From DATCMU01 sp036563245 (GTDB lineage Bacteria > Pseudomonadota > Alphaproteobacteria > Rhizobiales > Devosiaceae): a stretch of DNA of 64,000 bases. Positions 37,883 to 49,435 of this stretch are shown piece by piece; the stretch's first letter is position 1; each line of letters begins with the position of its first letter. A program made the translations under genes and the position numbers. The stretch is taken from contig DATCMU010000010.1 in NCBI GenBank assembly GCA_036563245.1, positions 32,596 through 96,595 of the forward strand. Direction: 5' to 3'. Below the pieces are notes generated by a model. The model saw nothing but the letters and a program-made list of their open reading frames with translations, had not been told where the DNA came from and ran no database searches.

Positions 37883-38521
37883 TCATGAAGCGGGGCTGAC
37901 CCTGCGAAGGGTCAGGTTGATGCGGCGCGCGTTTTCCCTGAAGGCATCGGGGTGGCTTTGCGGCAGGTCGGATGTGCCGGGGCGGATCCTGTCGACGCCA
38001 TGAAAGGCCAACCGGTTGGGCCCGGCCAGCGTCATGACATCGCCTGATGCCAGTTCGAAAGACGTTGTGCCGCCGTTCCTCCTGTCGCCACCCAGGCGAA
38101 AGAGCGCCGTGTCGCCGAGCGAGATCGAGACCACCGGCGCGTCGAAGTCCTTCTCGTCGCGGTCCTGGTGCAGCCCCATCCTGGCGTCAGGCGCGTAAAG
38201 ATTGACCAGGCACGCCTCGGGCGGCAACGGATAGCCGGTCGCGTCGGTCCAGATGTCGAGCAGGGCATCGGGCATGGGCGGCCAGGGCCGGGAGGTGACG
38301 GGGTGCGTGGGCTGGTATCTGTAGCCGGACTTGTCGGACACCCAGCCGAGGGGACCGCAATTGGTCATGAGAACCGAGAACGGCGTGCCCCAGCGCGGCA
38401 TGACGGGGCGGAAGGGCGGCGCGGACGCCAGAATTCCGGCAAGGACGCGGGCGAGGGCGGCCTGCGCGGCACGATCGAGACGAAACCGAATCACATTGTC
38501 GGGGAGCGCTGAAATGGTCAT
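37883..38521 (-). CDS. alkB: alpha-ketoglutarate-dependent DNA repair dioxygenase AlkB
   Basis: Removes methyl groups from 1-methyladenine and 3-methylcytosine by oxidation. The 212-aa protein has the iron ligands H118 and D120 (LHQDRDE) and H174 (AFHGVDR). The 2-oxoglutarate motif RINLTLR (RxNxTxR) sits at 200-206. The nucleotide-recognition lid is GYRYQPTHPVTSRPWPPMP. It is divergent from dnaK over 200 nt. An Ada-type repair protein is encoded 6 kb away. Confidence 0.92.
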   Translation of the reverse strand: MTISALPDNVIRFRLDRAAQAALARVLAGILASAPPFRPVMPRWGTPFSVLMTNCGPLGWVSDKSGYRYQPTHPVTSRPWPPMPDALLDIWTDATGYPLPPEACLVNLYAPDARMGLHQDRDEKDFDAPVVSISLGDTALFRLGGDRRNGGTTSFELASGDVMTLAGPNRLAFHGVDRIRPGTSDLPQSHPDAFRENARRINLTLRRVSPAS

Positions 38522-38570
38522 CCTGCCTGCCAGGTTCGAGGTTCGCGATCGGGAAACTTGCCAATCGCCG

Positions 38571-38600
38571 CTTGAAGCCCTTCAAGGCCCTCCTTATATA
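38571..38600 (+). promoter_or_regulatory. sigma-32 (RpoH)-type promoter candidate for dnaK
   Basis: CTTGAA at 38571-38576, a 16-nt spacer and CTTATATA at 38593-38600 resemble the alphaproteobacterial heat-shock promoter. It lies 121 nt upstream of the dnaK start, between dnaK and the divergent alkB. Confidence 0.55.
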
Positions 38601-38721
38601 GCCCGCGAGGCTCGAAAACGGGCAAATTCAACTCATCCGGTAAGGGACCCGGCCGTCAACCGGCCATGCAACCGCTGCAACAGGGTTTGCCAAAGGGTTC
38701 GCTGAGAAAAGAGGTATTGAG

Positions 38722-40632
<1,911 letters not shown>

Positions 40633-40644
40633 CGCAAGAGAAAA

Positions 40645-40674
40645 GCAGATCCGGCGTCGTGGCGCCGGGTCTGC
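40645..40674 (+). terminator. strong hairpin between dnaK and dnaJ
   Basis: GCAGATCCGGCG (40645-40656) pairs with CGCCGGGTCTGC (40663-40674) with one G-U pair and a 6-nt loop. Only a short T stretch follows (ACCCTTTG), so it may be a partial terminator or an mRNA-stability element that sets the DnaK:DnaJ ratio. Confidence 0.55.
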
Positions 40675-40802
40675 ACCCTTTGTCCAAGGCGCGGCTGGCC
40701 ATTTGCAACCTGCCGCGCCAATTGTATTTCCTTACGGCCCGGGGCCTTTCGACAGACCGCTGACGGGACGCGAACGAACACGCAGGACGGAAAACGATCC
40801 TC

Positions 40803-41948
40803 ATGGCCAAGCGTGACTTTTACGAAGTGCTCGGGGTGAGCAAGGGCTGCGACGAGGGCGCGCTGAAGTCGGCCTTTCGCAAGCTCGCGATGCAATACCA
40901 CCCCGACCGCAATCCCGGTGATTCCGAGGCCGAGCTCAAGTTCAAGGAACTCAACGAGGCCTATGACACGCTGAAGGACCCCCAGCGTCGTGCCGCCTAT
41001 GACCGCTTCGGACATGCCGCGTTCGAGAACGGCGGCATGGGTGGGCGTGGCGGACCCGGGTTCGGTCCCGATTTCACCTCATCGATGTCGGACATCTTCG
41101 ACGATCTGTTCGGCGAATTCATGGGTGGCGGCGGACGCGGGCGCGACCGCTCGGCCAGACTGCGCGGCTCCGATCTGCGCTACAATCTTGAGATCACGCT
41201 CGAGGAGGCCTTTACCGGCCAAACCGTCGAAATCGACGTGCCCACCATGGTCCAATGCACGACCTGCGAAGGGTCCGGCGCAAAGCCGGGCACGGGGATG
41301 TCCATGTGCCGCACCTGCAACGGGCACGGCAAAGTGCGCGCGGCGCAGGGTTTCTTCACAATCGAACGCACCTGCCCCAACTGCCATGGGCGCGGCGAGA
41401 TCATGGACCAGCCGTGCACCGATTGCAGCGGCCAGGGCCGACGGCAGGAAAGCCGCAAGCTCAGTGTCGACATCCCAAAGGGCATCGAGGACGGCACGCG
41501 CATCCGGCTCGCCAACGAGGGCGAGGCCGGGCTGAGAGGCGGCCCCCCGGGCGATCTCTATATTTTCGTTTCGGTCAAGCCACACGCGCTCTTCCAGCGC
41601 GACGGGGCCGATCTTTATGCCCGGGTGCCGATTGCGATGACAACGGCCGCTCTGGGTGGCGATTTCGAGGTCCCCACGCTCGATGGCGCGCGCGCCAAGG
41701 TCAAGGTCGCCCATGGCACCCAGCCCGGGCAGCGCGTCCGGCTGAAGGGCAAGGGCATGCCGGTTCTGCGTTCGCACCAGACCGGCGATCTCTACGTGCA
41801 GCTCGACGTGGAGACGCCGCAGAACCTGAGCCGGAAGCAGCGCGAGCTGCTGCAGGAATTCGAGAAGCTTTCCACCAAGGACAACAGTCCGACTTCGGAA
41901 GGTTTCTTCGCCAAGCTCAAGGGTATATTCGACTCGTTCGGCGACTGA
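40803..41948 (+). CDS. dnaJ: chaperone protein DnaJ (Hsp40)
   Basis: Type I J-protein of 381 aa. The J domain (residues 1-70) contains [11 protein letters not shown] with the HPD tripeptide. A Gly/Phe-rich linker follows, then four zinc-finger repeats [24 protein letters not shown] and CTDCSGQG (about 150-215) and the C-terminal substrate domains. All canonical parts are intact. Confidence 0.97.
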   Translation: MAKRDFYEVLGVSKGCDEGALKSAFRKLAMQYHPDRNPGDSEAELKFKELNEAYDTLKDPQRRAAYDRFGHAAFENGGMGGRGGPGFGPDFTSSMSDIFDDLFGEFMGGGGRGRDRSARLRGSDLRYNLEITLEEAFTGQTVEIDVPTMVQCTTCEGSGAKPGTGMSMCRTCNGHGKVRAAQGFFTIERTCPNCHGRGEIMDQPCTDCSGQGRRQESRKLSVDIPKGIEDGTRIRLANEGEAGLRGGPPGDLYIFVSVKPHALFQRDGADLYARVPIAMTTAALGGDFEVPTLDGARAKVKVAHGTQPGQRVRLKGKGMPVLRSHQTGDLYVQLDVETPQNLSRKQRELLQEFEKLSTKDNSPTSEGFFAKLKGIFDSFGD

Positions 41949-42060
41949 TCCCGCCCCCGGGCCGGATCGAAGGGCGGTCCAGGGCACCCTGCGCTTGCCA
42001 GCGCGCGCTGGCGGTCCTATGGGTTGCCCGCCATTTCCCCCGCCACCGCAGGAGCCGCAC

Positions 42061-42768
42061 ATGCCCCCAGACGACCGCCTGATCGTAGCCCTCGACTACT
42101 CGACCCGCGGCGAAGCCGAAATGCTCGTCGATCTTCTGGGTGACAAGGTATCCTTCTACAAGATCGGATATCAGCTGGCCTATGGCGGCGACGGGCTGGC
42201 CTTCGGGCGCGAGCTCGTTGCGGCGGGCAAGAAGGTCTTCTTCGACCTCAAGCTGTTCGACATCGAGAATACTGTGGAGAAGGGCGTTGCCGCCATCGCG
42301 GGCACCGGCGCCACATTTCTGACCATCCATGGATATCCCAAGGTGATGGGCGCGGCCCTTCGCGGCGCGGCGGGCAGCAATCTCAGGATTCTCGCGGTTA
42401 CCGTCCTGACCTCCTATGACGACGAGGACATGATGAATGCCGGATATGACCGCGACGTCGCCGGCATCGTGGGGCTTCGCGCCCATCAGGCGAAACTGGC
42501 CGGGCTTGGCGGGATCGTGTGTTCGCCCTACGAGGCGCCGATGGTGCGCCAGCTGATCGGCGACAAGATGGCCGTCGTCACTCCAGGCATCCGCCCGGCG
42601 GGCAGCGAACTGGGCGACCAGAAGCGCGTCGCGAGCCCCTCGGAAGCCATTGCCGATGGTGCGAGCCATATCGTGGTCGGACGCCCGATAACCGCCGCGG
42701 CCGATCCTGCCGCCGCGGCAGAGGCCATTGTGCGCGACATGCGCGAAGGCGGCACGCGGCTCGCCTGA
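42061..42768 (+). CDS. pyrF: orotidine 5'-phosphate decarboxylase
   Basis: Last step of UMP synthesis. Starting at the ATG at 42061 (CAGGAG 7 nt before), the 235-aa protein shows [20 protein letters not shown]. The catalytic block is [16 protein letters not shown] near residue 62, and [20 protein letters not shown] binds phosphate. It lies 112 nt after dnaJ and 92 nt before dapB. Confidence 0.95.
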   Translation: MPPDDRLIVALDYSTRGEAEMLVDLLGDKVSFYKIGYQLAYGGDGLAFGRELVAAGKKVFFDLKLFDIENTVEKGVAAIAGTGATFLTIHGYPKVMGAALRGAAGSNLRILAVTVLTSYDDEDMMNAGYDRDVAGIVGLRAHQAKLAGLGGIVCSPYEAPMVRQLIGDKMAVVTPGIRPAGSELGDQKRVASPSEAIADGASHIVVGRPITAAADPAAAAEAIVRDMREGGTRLA

Positions 42769-42860
42769 CCATCGCAAGCCGGAAATCGCTCGGACCTTTC
42801 GCGATCCTTCGGTTGCCTGCTATAGCGCTGAGGCGTCGCAAATACTCGGGAGTTGCCACC

Positions 42861-43676
42861 ATGTCCGAACTCAGAATTGCCGTGGCCGGAGCCGGAGGCC
42901 GCATGGGGGCCGCCATTGTGAGGGCCGTTGCGGCAACGCAAGGCGTCACGATGGGCAGCGCCTTTGACCGCGCGGGTTCCTCGTCGATCGGCAAGGACGC
43001 CGGCGCAATGGCGGGCATCGATCCGCTCGGCATGACGGTTACCGAGGATATCGATGCAGCCCTAGGCGCAGCCGATGCCATCGTCGATTTCACAGTGCCT
43101 GCCGCCAGCGTCGAACTGGCCGGCAAGGCGGCAGCTCTTGGATTGGTGCATATCATAGGCACGACCGGCTGCACGGCCGAACAGGAGGCCGCGATTGCCG
43201 CAGCCGCCGGGGCGGGTGCAAGGATCGTGAAGTCGGGCAACATGAGCCTTGGGGTCAACCTGCTCGCCGCGCTGGTGCGGCGGGCCGCCCGGGCGCTCGA
43301 CGAGAGTTTCGACATCGAAGTTCTCGAAATGCACCATAGCCGCAAGGTGGACGCGCCTTCGGGAACCGCATTGATGCTTGGCGAGGCGGCGGCCGAAGGC
43401 CGAGGCATCGACCTCGACAGCCATTCCGTGCGCGTGCGCGACGGACACACGGGTCCGCGTCGCGCCGGCGATATCGGCTTTGCGACGTTGCGGGGCGGCG
43501 GGGTGGTTGGCGACCACACGGTATTTTTCGCCGGCGCCAACGAGCGGCTCGAGCTCACGCACCGCGCCCAGGACCGGTCGCTTTTCGCCAACGGCGCGAT
43601 CCGGGCGGCCCTGTGGGCGGCCGGCCGGCCGGCAGGCTTATATTCGATGGCCGACGTGCTCGGCCTCGGCGACTGA
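42861..43676 (+). CDS. dapB: 4-hydroxy-tetrahydrodipicolinate reductase
   Basis: Reduces the product of DapA in lysine and diaminopimelate synthesis. The 271-aa protein has the dinucleotide loop GAGGRMG (residues 9-15) and [14 protein letters not shown]. The catalytic segment is [20 protein letters not shown], and the C-terminal tail ends [10 protein letters not shown]. gpmA follows 45 nt on, as in many rhizobia. Confidence 0.96.
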   Translation: MSELRIAVAGAGGRMGAAIVRAVAATQGVTMGSAFDRAGSSSIGKDAGAMAGIDPLGMTVTEDIDAALGAADAIVDFTVPAASVELAGKAAALGLVHIIGTTGCTAEQEAAIAAAAGAGARIVKSGNMSLGVNLLAALVRRAARALDESFDIEVLEMHHSRKVDAPSGTALMLGEAAAEGRGIDLDSHSVRVRDGHTGPRRAGDIGFATLRGGGVVGDHTVFFAGANERLELTHRAQDRSLFANGAIRAALWAAGRPAGLYSMADVLGLGD

Positions 43677-43721
43677 ATACACAGTTCGAACTTCACGTTC
43701 TTGAGGGAGAAACCATCAGCC

Positions 43722-44336
43722 ATGGAACGCACACTGATCCTGGTCCGGCACGGCGAAAGCGAGTGGAACAAGAAGAATCTGTTCACGGGCTGGCGCAACC
43801 CCGACCTGACCGAGAAGGGCATCGAGGAAGCCCGCGAAGTCGGCCGGGCACTCAAGGCGCGCAATGTCGAACTCGACCTGTGTTTTACATCGGCACTGCG
43901 GCGTGCCCATCATACCCTCGACCTCATCCTCGAGGAGATGGGCATCGTCAACATGACCATCGTGCGCAACCAGGCGCTCAACGAACGCGACTATGGCGAT
44001 CTTGCGGGGCTCAACAAGGACGACGCACGCAAGAAATGGGGTGACGAGCAGGTGCATATCTGGCGGCGTTCCTACGATATCGCGCCGCCCGGCGGCGAAA
44101 GCCTGAAAGACACCGCCGCCCGCGTCCTGCCCTATTATTCCGCCGAGATCGAGCCGCGTGTGACGTCAGGCGAAACGATCCTTGTCGCCGCCCACGGAAA
44201 CTCTCTTCGCGCGCTGGTGATGCACATCGAACAGCTCTCGCCCGAGGAGATCCTCAAGCGCGAAATCGCCACGGGCGAGCCGATCATCTACCGGCTGGCA
44301 ACCGACGGTTCGCTGGAAGATATCGTCAAGCTCTAA
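43722..44336 (+). CDS. gpmA: 2,3-bisphosphoglycerate-dependent phosphoglycerate mutase
   Basis: Converts 3- to 2-phosphoglycerate in glycolysis and gluconeogenesis. The start at 43722 gives [20 protein letters not shown] with the phosphohistidine in RHGES. GAGGGAG lies about 12 nt upstream; the TTG at 43701 is less likely. [20 protein letters not shown] and [21 protein letters not shown] sequence complete the active site. 204 aa, the short form usual in alphaproteobacteria. Confidence 0.95.
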   Translation: MERTLILVRHGESEWNKKNLFTGWRNPDLTEKGIEEAREVGRALKARNVELDLCFTSALRRAHHTLDLILEEMGIVNMTIVRNQALNERDYGDLAGLNKDDARKKWGDEQVHIWRRSYDIAPPGGESLKDTAARVLPYYSAEIEPRVTSGETILVAAHGNSLRALVMHIEQLSPEEILKREIATGEPIIYRLATDGSLEDIVKL

Positions 44337-44364
44337 GCTGTGTCGCCTTCTGGGGGGATCAGGA

Positions 44365-44438
44365 CGCTTGGTCCAGGCCCTTGAATTCTCCCATGTTCCG
44401 GTCGGAAATACGGCATCCACAGTTCCTGAATGTGGTCC
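44365..44438. repeat. dispersed palindromic intergenic element, copy B
   Basis: The same 74-bp unit as 37771-37844, lying in the 126-nt gap between gpmA and the convergent Ada-type gene. Its internal palindrome is weaker than that of copy A. Given the convergent neighbours it may also serve as a terminator. Confidence 0.5.
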
Positions 44439-44462
44439 AACGGCGGGCCGGACACACGGGGT

Positions 44463-45329
44463 TCATCCCCCGGACGCCGTGATGCCGGTCTCCCAGCCCA
44501 GGATGGCGCGCTTGCGCAGCAGCCCCCAATGGTATCCGGTCAACTGGCCGGACGAACCGACCACCCGGTGGCAGGGCACGACGAAGGACACAGGATTGCG
44601 CCCCACGGCGCTGCCGATCGCGCGCGCCGCGTTCGGGCGGCCAAGGCGGCCCGCCAGCGCGCCGTAGGTCGTCGCGCGGCCCATCGGAATGTCGAGTAGC
44701 GCCTCCCAGACCCTGAGTTCGAAATCGGTGCCGATCAGTACCACCCGGACTGGCTGGCGCGGGTTCCAGCGCGTCGGATCGAAGATGCGAGAAGCGAGCG
44801 GTGCGACCACGGCGTCATCGCGCTCGAAGCGGGCATTTGGCCAGCGCCGTCGCAAATCGTCGAAGGCCTCGTGTTCATTGCCCGGATCGGCGAACGCCAG
44901 ACCCGCCAGCCCGTAGTCGGTGAGCACGAAGACCGCCTGCCCGAATGGCGACGCGGCCACGCCCCATCGCATGCCGATCCCCTCCCCGCGCGCCCGGTAG
45001 ACCCCGGGCGGCATGGCTTCGTAGGTCACGAACAGATCATGCAGCCTCGAGGTCGAGGACAGCCCGACTTCGTATGTCGTGGCAAGGACGCTGGCCTTTT
45101 CCGAGAGCAGTTTCTTGGCATGGTCGAGGGCCACGGCCTGGGCAAATGACTTGGGGCTCAGGCCGCACCAGCGGCGAAACAGATTGGTCATCTGACGCGT
45201 GTTCATGCCGATGGCCCGGGCAAAGGCGTCGAGATCGGTCGCGTCAGGCCCGTTTGCGCTCAAATAGGCGATCGCGGCGCGAACGGCTTCATAATCCGAA
45301 CTGGGGCGAATGGGGTTTTGCGTGTTCAT
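44463..45329 (-). CDS. Ada-type fusion: AraC-family HTH plus methylated-DNA-cysteine S-methyltransferase
   Basis: A 288-aa protein. The N-terminal half is an AraC-type DNA-binding domain (NTRQMTNLFRRWCGLSPKSF). The C-terminal half is an O6-methylguanine-DNA methyltransferase with the acceptor C253 in PCHRVVG and IPMGRATTYGALA-type helix-turn-helix. The N-terminal zinc domain of E. coli Ada, which senses methylphosphotriesters, is missing. It may therefore repair O6-alkylguanine and regulate by a different signal, or not at all. The start MNTQNPIRPSSDYEAV is chosen over a GTG-type extension. Confidence 0.9.
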   Translation of the reverse strand: MNTQNPIRPSSDYEAVRAAIAYLSANGPDATDLDAFARAIGMNTRQMTNLFRRWCGLSPKSFAQAVALDHAKKLLSEKASVLATTYEVGLSSTSRLHDLFVTYEAMPPGVYRARGEGIGMRWGVAASPFGQAVFVLTDYGLAGLAFADPGNEHEAFDDLRRRWPNARFERDDAVVAPLASRIFDPTRWNPRQPVRVVLIGTDFELRVWEALLDIPMGRATTYGALAGRLGRPNAARAIGSAVGRNPVSFVVPCHRVVGSSGQLTGYHWGLLRKRAILGWETGITASGG

Positions 45330-45389
45330 GGTGCCATGATCGGCAAAAAGCGCCGCCACTGCCACCCGGTTTTGACGCGTGTCGATTTT

Positions 45390-46163
45390 CTAGCGCAGCG
45401 CGTAGAAGATCTGGCTGCCGATTTCCGCCACTTCGCGATAGGAGGCGGCCCATTCCGGCGAAACCGTCTTGGCGTGGTAGAAGAGGGCGTCGGTCGGCAG
45501 GGTCCGCAAGGGCTTGCCGTCCTGGAAGTCCTTGTAGGCGGCATAGGCGATCAGGTTGGACTTCACCCAGGATTGCCGAACGATGCGATTGCCGACACCG
45601 CCGCTGTCGGACTTGCCATCGCAGGCAAAGGAGAACTGGCAGCGATGCAGGTTCTCCGCATTCTGGTAGACCACCGAGCAGACCGAGTTGGGATATCTGG
45701 AACTGGCCACCCGATTGAGGATGATCTGCGCCACCGCCCACTGGCCCTTTTCCGGCTCGCCCCGCGCTTCATGATAGATCGCTTCGGCCAGACATTCGCG
45801 CTCGCGCGCTGCCCGCGCCACCAGTTTGGGCGTGGGCACGTATTTCTGGCGCACATAGCGCTCCAGCATGGCCGGGGTGACCGAACCGGTGGGCGCGACG
45901 TCCGGCACCACGGGCTGGGCTGGCTCGAATGTCTGGTGATACGGCGCGATGGCGATGGGGCGGAAATCTTCGGGCGTGAGCAGGCTGACGCGCATTTCGT
46001 CCGCCGATCCGGCGGTCGCGGCGAAGCCCAATGCGAACAGGACGCCAACCAGTAGCTGGCGAACGCGTCCGTTCAAGGCTGTGGCGTGCTGCCCTCGCGC
46101 CAACCGATCCCCCTGGTGCCGTGTCGACATGGCAGGCATTCCCGGAATGCCCGCTGCGGACAT
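45390..46163 (-). CDS. cell wall hydrolase, SleB family
   Basis: A 257-aa exported hydrolase. After an uncleaved-looking basic leader comes a signal-type hydrophobic core ([20 protein letters not shown]). The C-terminal Hydrolase_2 domain has [20 protein letters not shown] with the likely catalytic glutamate, then [20 protein letters not shown]. SleB-type enzymes cut peptidoglycan. An alternative ATG lies at 46130. A CtrA-type box sits 33 nt upstream, which would tie expression to the cell cycle. Confidence 0.85.
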   Translation of the reverse strand: MSAAGIPGMPAMSTRHQGDRLARGQHATALNGRVRQLLVGVLFALGFAATAGSADEMRVSLLTPEDFRPIAIAPYHQTFEPAQPVVPDVAPTGSVTPAMLERYVRQKYVPTPKLVARAARERECLAEAIYHEARGEPEKGQWAVAQIILNRVASSRYPNSVCSVVYQNAENLHRCQFSFACDGKSDSGGVGNRIVRQSWVKSNLIAYAAYKDFQDGKPLRTLPTDALFYHAKTVSPEWAASYREVAEIGSQIFYALR

Positions 46164-46195
46164 TAGCTGAGGCTCATGATTATGTGAACCCTGTA

Positions 46196-46210
46196 TTAAC
46201 CGGTGTTTAA
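46196..46210 (-). promoter_or_regulatory. CtrA-type box upstream of the SleB-family gene
   Basis: TTAACCGGTGTTTAA is an exact TTAA-N7-TTAA match. A second pair of TTAA half-sites with 8-nt spacing follows at 46219-46234. Position in front of the leftward hydrolase gene fits a promoter site. Binding by CtrA is inferred. Confidence 0.55.
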
Positions 46211-46349
46211 CCCTAATTTTAATCGAAGTTTTAACAAAATCGACCGGTCTGGCGCCCGTGGCCGCCTGACGACGATTTGACCACGATCATTGCGGGGTCG
46301 ACCCGAGGGGCCGGATAGTGCCGGCAGGAAACCACGCAAGGAGCCAGCC

Positions 46350-46817
46350 ATGCCGGAAATCACACTGGAAACCGTGGATTCGCGGCCAATTCTCGCCGTG
46401 ACCCGCAAGACGTCAATGGCCGGATCGGAAATCGCTGCCGCGATGCAGGCTGACTTCGAGACGCTCGGCAAGTTCATGGCGGCAAACGCCATCCACCCCA
46501 TCGGGCCCCCTGTGGCAATCTACACCGACATGGAAGGCGGGCAGGTGACCTACGAACTCGGCTTTCCTGTCGGACCGGAAGACCTGCGCAAGGCGCAGGA
46601 CCCGGTCCATACGCTGCACACACCGGCAGGCAAGGTGCTCAAGACCACCCATATCGGCTCCTACGCCCAGCTCGAGAAGACCTACGACATGATCGAGCAG
46701 CGAATAGTGCGCGACGGCCTCAGGCATGACGGCCCGATGTGGGAAGTCTATGTGAACGATCCTGACACCAGCGCCGAGAGCGATCTTCTGACCGAGATCT
46801 TCTGCCGCGTCGCCTGA
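46350..46817 (+). CDS. GyrI-like small-molecule-binding domain protein
   Basis: A 155-aa stand-alone SHS2/GyrI-like domain. The ATG has AAGGAG 6-7 nt upstream. TVDSRPILAVTRKTSMAGSE and LKTTHIGSYAQLEKTYDMIE are the two repeats of the fold, and WEVYVNDPD at the end is common in the group. Such domains bind drugs or small ligands in transcription factors or act alone. No DNA-binding part is attached. The ligand is unknown. Confidence 0.75.
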   Translation: MPEITLETVDSRPILAVTRKTSMAGSEIAAAMQADFETLGKFMAANAIHPIGPPVAIYTDMEGGQVTYELGFPVGPEDLRKAQDPVHTLHTPAGKVLKTTHIGSYAQLEKTYDMIEQRIVRDGLRHDGPMWEVYVNDPDTSAESDLLTEIFCRVA

Positions 46818-46897
46818 GCGATCCGCCGCCGTGGCAATCTGCGACCATATCGGCCAAAAGGGGTGACAAGGCGCGAACCCGGGACTACTCGGACTGA

Positions 46898-48163
46898 ATG
46901 TCGCTTCGATCGCCGTCGCCGCCGCTTTCCGAACTCACGCCACGCCAGATCCGCTGGATCGCGGGTGGTTTTGCCTCGATGTTCGCCTCGCTGGGCGGCC
47001 AGACAGTGTTCATCGCCCTGTTCGGCGCCGCCATCCGCGAAGAGTTCGGGTTGAGCCCGGGCGAATATGGCCTGCTCTACACTCTTGCCACGCTTGGCTC
47101 GGCAGTCTGCCTTGTCTGGGCGGGAACCCTCGTCGACCGGTTCAGCGCGCGCAGGATCGCCGTTGCCAGCGTGGCAGGCCTCTCGCTTGTCGCCGTGATC
47201 ATGGCGGGGGCAAACTCGGCGGTGATACTGGTGCTGGCGCTGTTCGGCCTGCGGTTTTTCGGACAGGGCATGCTCAGCCACAATTCGGCGACGGCGATGT
47301 CGCGCTGGTTCAACCGGTTTCGCGGCAGGGCCCTGGCATTTTCGCAACTCGGCTTTGCCACCGGGGAGGCCGTGCTACCGATCGTCGTGGCTCTCGGAAT
47401 CGCCGTCCTGGGCTGGCGGCAGGTGTGGCTCGCCTCGGCCGCCGTCCTGATGTGCCTTCTGGCGCCGCTCCTGTGGTGGTGCTTCCGCGACCCGCCCGAC
47501 GGCGCCCGCGCCAGGGCGCGCGGAGAGGCCAACCCGGACGGTGAAACGAGCGGGGTGCGCTCGGGCAGCCACTGGACCCGGCGGCGGGTGCTGGCCGATC
47601 CCCTTTTCTGGTGCCTTCTGGCCGGAATCATCGCCATGCCGGCCATCTCCACGGCCATCTTTTTCCACCAGACCACGCTGGTCGCCGAAAAAGGCTGGAA
47701 CCCGATCGCCTTTGCGGCTTCCTTTCCCGTCCTTGCCCTGACCTCGGTGCTCGCTTCGCTCGTCGCGGGCTGGCTGGTCGACCAGTTCGGGGCCTGGCGC
47801 CTTCTGCCCGCATTCCTGCTGCCGCTTTGCGCGGCGAGCCTGGTTCTCTGGCTCGGGCAGCCGGAATTGACGATTCCGTTGTTCTTCCTGCTGATGGGCA
47901 TCAGCGGGGGCATGGCCAATGCGACGGTGAACGCGGTGCTTGCCGAGATCTATGGCACGGCGCATCTGGGGGCGATTCGCGCGCTGGTAACGGCGACGAT
48001 GGTGCTGGCATCCGCGCTCGGTCCCGGTATCGTGGGCGTGTTGATCGACGCCGGTTTGCCCCTCGCGACCCAGGCGCCCGGTTTCGCGCTCTATGGCGTT
48101 GCGGTTTCCGCCCTGTATTTTCTTCTAACGCCAAGGCTTTCGGCGCGGATCCGATCCCTCTGA
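46898..48163 (+). CDS. major facilitator superfamily transporter
   Basis: A 421-aa protein with twelve hydrophobic segments. The loop after the second segment reads AGTLVDRFSARRIAVAS, the MFS motif A. RFFGQGMLSHNSATAMSRWF resembles members of the OxlT-like and NNP-like groups. Substrate is not clear. It follows the GyrI-like gene by 80 nt on the same strand and converges on a HAD phosphatase gene. Confidence 0.82.
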   Translation: MSLRSPSPPLSELTPRQIRWIAGGFASMFASLGGQTVFIALFGAAIREEFGLSPGEYGLLYTLATLGSAVCLVWAGTLVDRFSARRIAVASVAGLSLVAVIMAGANSAVILVLALFGLRFFGQGMLSHNSATAMSRWFNRFRGRALAFSQLGFATGEAVLPIVVALGIAVLGWRQVWLASAAVLMCLLAPLLWWCFRDPPDGARARARGEANPDGETSGVRSGSHWTRRRVLADPLFWCLLAGIIAMPAISTAIFFHQTTLVAEKGWNPIAFAASFPVLALTSVLASLVAGWLVDQFGAWRLLPAFLLPLCAASLVLWLGQPELTIPLFFLLMGISGGMANATVNAVLAEIYGTAHLGAIRALVTATMVLASALGPGIVGVLIDAGLPLATQAPGFALYGVAVSALYFLLTPRLSARIRSL

Positions 48164-48247
48164 GGGGACCGATCTTTCAAGGATCACGGCCACGGCCCAA
48201 GACACCCGTCCGGTCGCATTCTTGGGGGCAGTGAACCGGTCTCGTCG

Positions 48248-48943
48248 TTACCTCGCAACGCCATCGGGCGCGGCAATGACTTCGCCAAGAACGCTGCGGT
48301 GCACTTCCACCAGGTCGTTCATCACCGCTACGCACAACGCCATGATTTCCTCGGTGGGATGCACCAGGTCCGGCACCATGATGGTGTGCATGCCCGCGGC
48401 GTGCGCGGCCCTGACACCGGCATGGGAATCCTCGATCGCCACACAGCGCGCCGGCTTCACGCCAAGGCGGTCGGCGGCGGTGAGAAAGGGTTCGGGATGC
48501 GGCTTGGGGCTCGTCACGTCATTTCGGGTGACCACGGTCCGCACAAGCGGCCTCAACCCACTCACGCCAAGATGGTGGTCGGCGTGCGGGCGGCGCGACG
48601 ATGTCGCCACCGCCGTGGGAATGTCGCGTTCGGCGAGCGCGGTCAGCAATTCGACCGCCCCCGGCTTCAGCGGTACCCCATCCGCGGTGCGTTCGTCCAT
48701 GGCGCCGCGACAGCGATTTTCGAATTCGTCGCCGGGGAAACGCGCGCCATAGGCGCCAATGAGCAGGGCCTGGGTGTGCTCGTGGGACGAGCCCACCATT
48801 GCGCGCTGCAAGGCTTCGGTCATCTCGAACCCCATGTCGCGGGCAACGTCGAACACGATGTCGCGAAACACCGCCTCCGTGTCGATCAGTGTCCCGTCCA
48901 TGTCGAAGACAATGGCGTCGTACTGTCCGGCGAGGCGAACCAT
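48248..48943 (-). CDS. HAD-superfamily hydrolase (phosphatase/phosphoglucomutase-like)
   Basis: A 231-aa HAD enzyme, subfamily IA. The nucleophile motif is VFDMDGTLIDTE near residue 14. The second motif lies in IPTAVATSSRRP, and the lysine and metal motifs in SPKPHPEPF and VAIEDSHAGVRAAHAAGM. The ATG at 48943 starts the conserved part. It could be a sugar phosphatase or beta-phosphoglucomutase-like; substrate unknown. Confidence 0.85.
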   Translation of the reverse strand: MVRLAGQYDAIVFDMDGTLIDTEAVFRDIVFDVARDMGFEMTEALQRAMVGSSHEHTQALLIGAYGARFPGDEFENRCRGAMDERTADGVPLKPGAVELLTALAERDIPTAVATSSRRPHADHHLGVSGLRPLVRTVVTRNDVTSPKPHPEPFLTAADRLGVKPARCVAIEDSHAGVRAAHAAGMHTIMVPDLVHPTEEIMALCVAVMNDLVEVHRSVLGEVIAAPDGVAR

Positions 48944-49146
48944 TCCAATCTGCTCCGGTCGGGGTGGAGGGATGGCTTTATCAGGCGCAATTGCATGTGG
49001 GAAGGCCTGCCCGCCCGAACAAGGACTTAAAGAAATCGGAAAGCATGCTCGCAGTCGTGATCGTCTCGCGGCCAAGTTGCGGTTCGCGCGGCCGCCGCGG
49101 GGGCCTATGCTCGGTCATTCTTTTCGCCAGAAATCAGGAATGCGCC

Positions 49147-49431
49147 ATGCTGACCTGGATAATCCTGTTGTTGTCGCTGATACCAATCCTGAAATTTGTC
49201 CTCTGGCCGGCCCGCGCCATGGGGCGCGGCGGTGGCTGGACGTTCGGGGGAGCCCTCGTGATTGTCGCTGCCATGATGATCCTGTTCCTGGGTCTGCAGT
49301 CGATGCTGCCAGGCGCCGGTTCTCCCGACACAAATGTCGCGCAGCCCGATCAGACAGCGAAGGCCAACGCCGCCGCCCAGGCCGATATCGCCGCCCTCAA
49401 GAAGCTCGATTTCAGCGTGCTGAACAACTGA
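49147..49431 (+). CDS. small membrane protein of unknown function
   Basis: A 94-aa protein with two membrane segments (LTWIILLLSLIPILKFVLWP and WTFGGALVIVAAMMILFLGL). A Gly/Arg loop separates them, and a soluble tail is rich in Ala and Asp. AGGA lies 8 nt before the ATG. It converges on the DUF1810 gene with 4 nt between stops. I do not recognise a family. Confidence 0.65.
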   Translation: MLTWIILLLSLIPILKFVLWPARAMGRGGGWTFGGALVIVAAMMILFLGLQSMLPGAGSPDTNVAQPDQTAKANAAAQADIAALKKLDFSVLNN

Positions 49432-49435
49432 CCGG

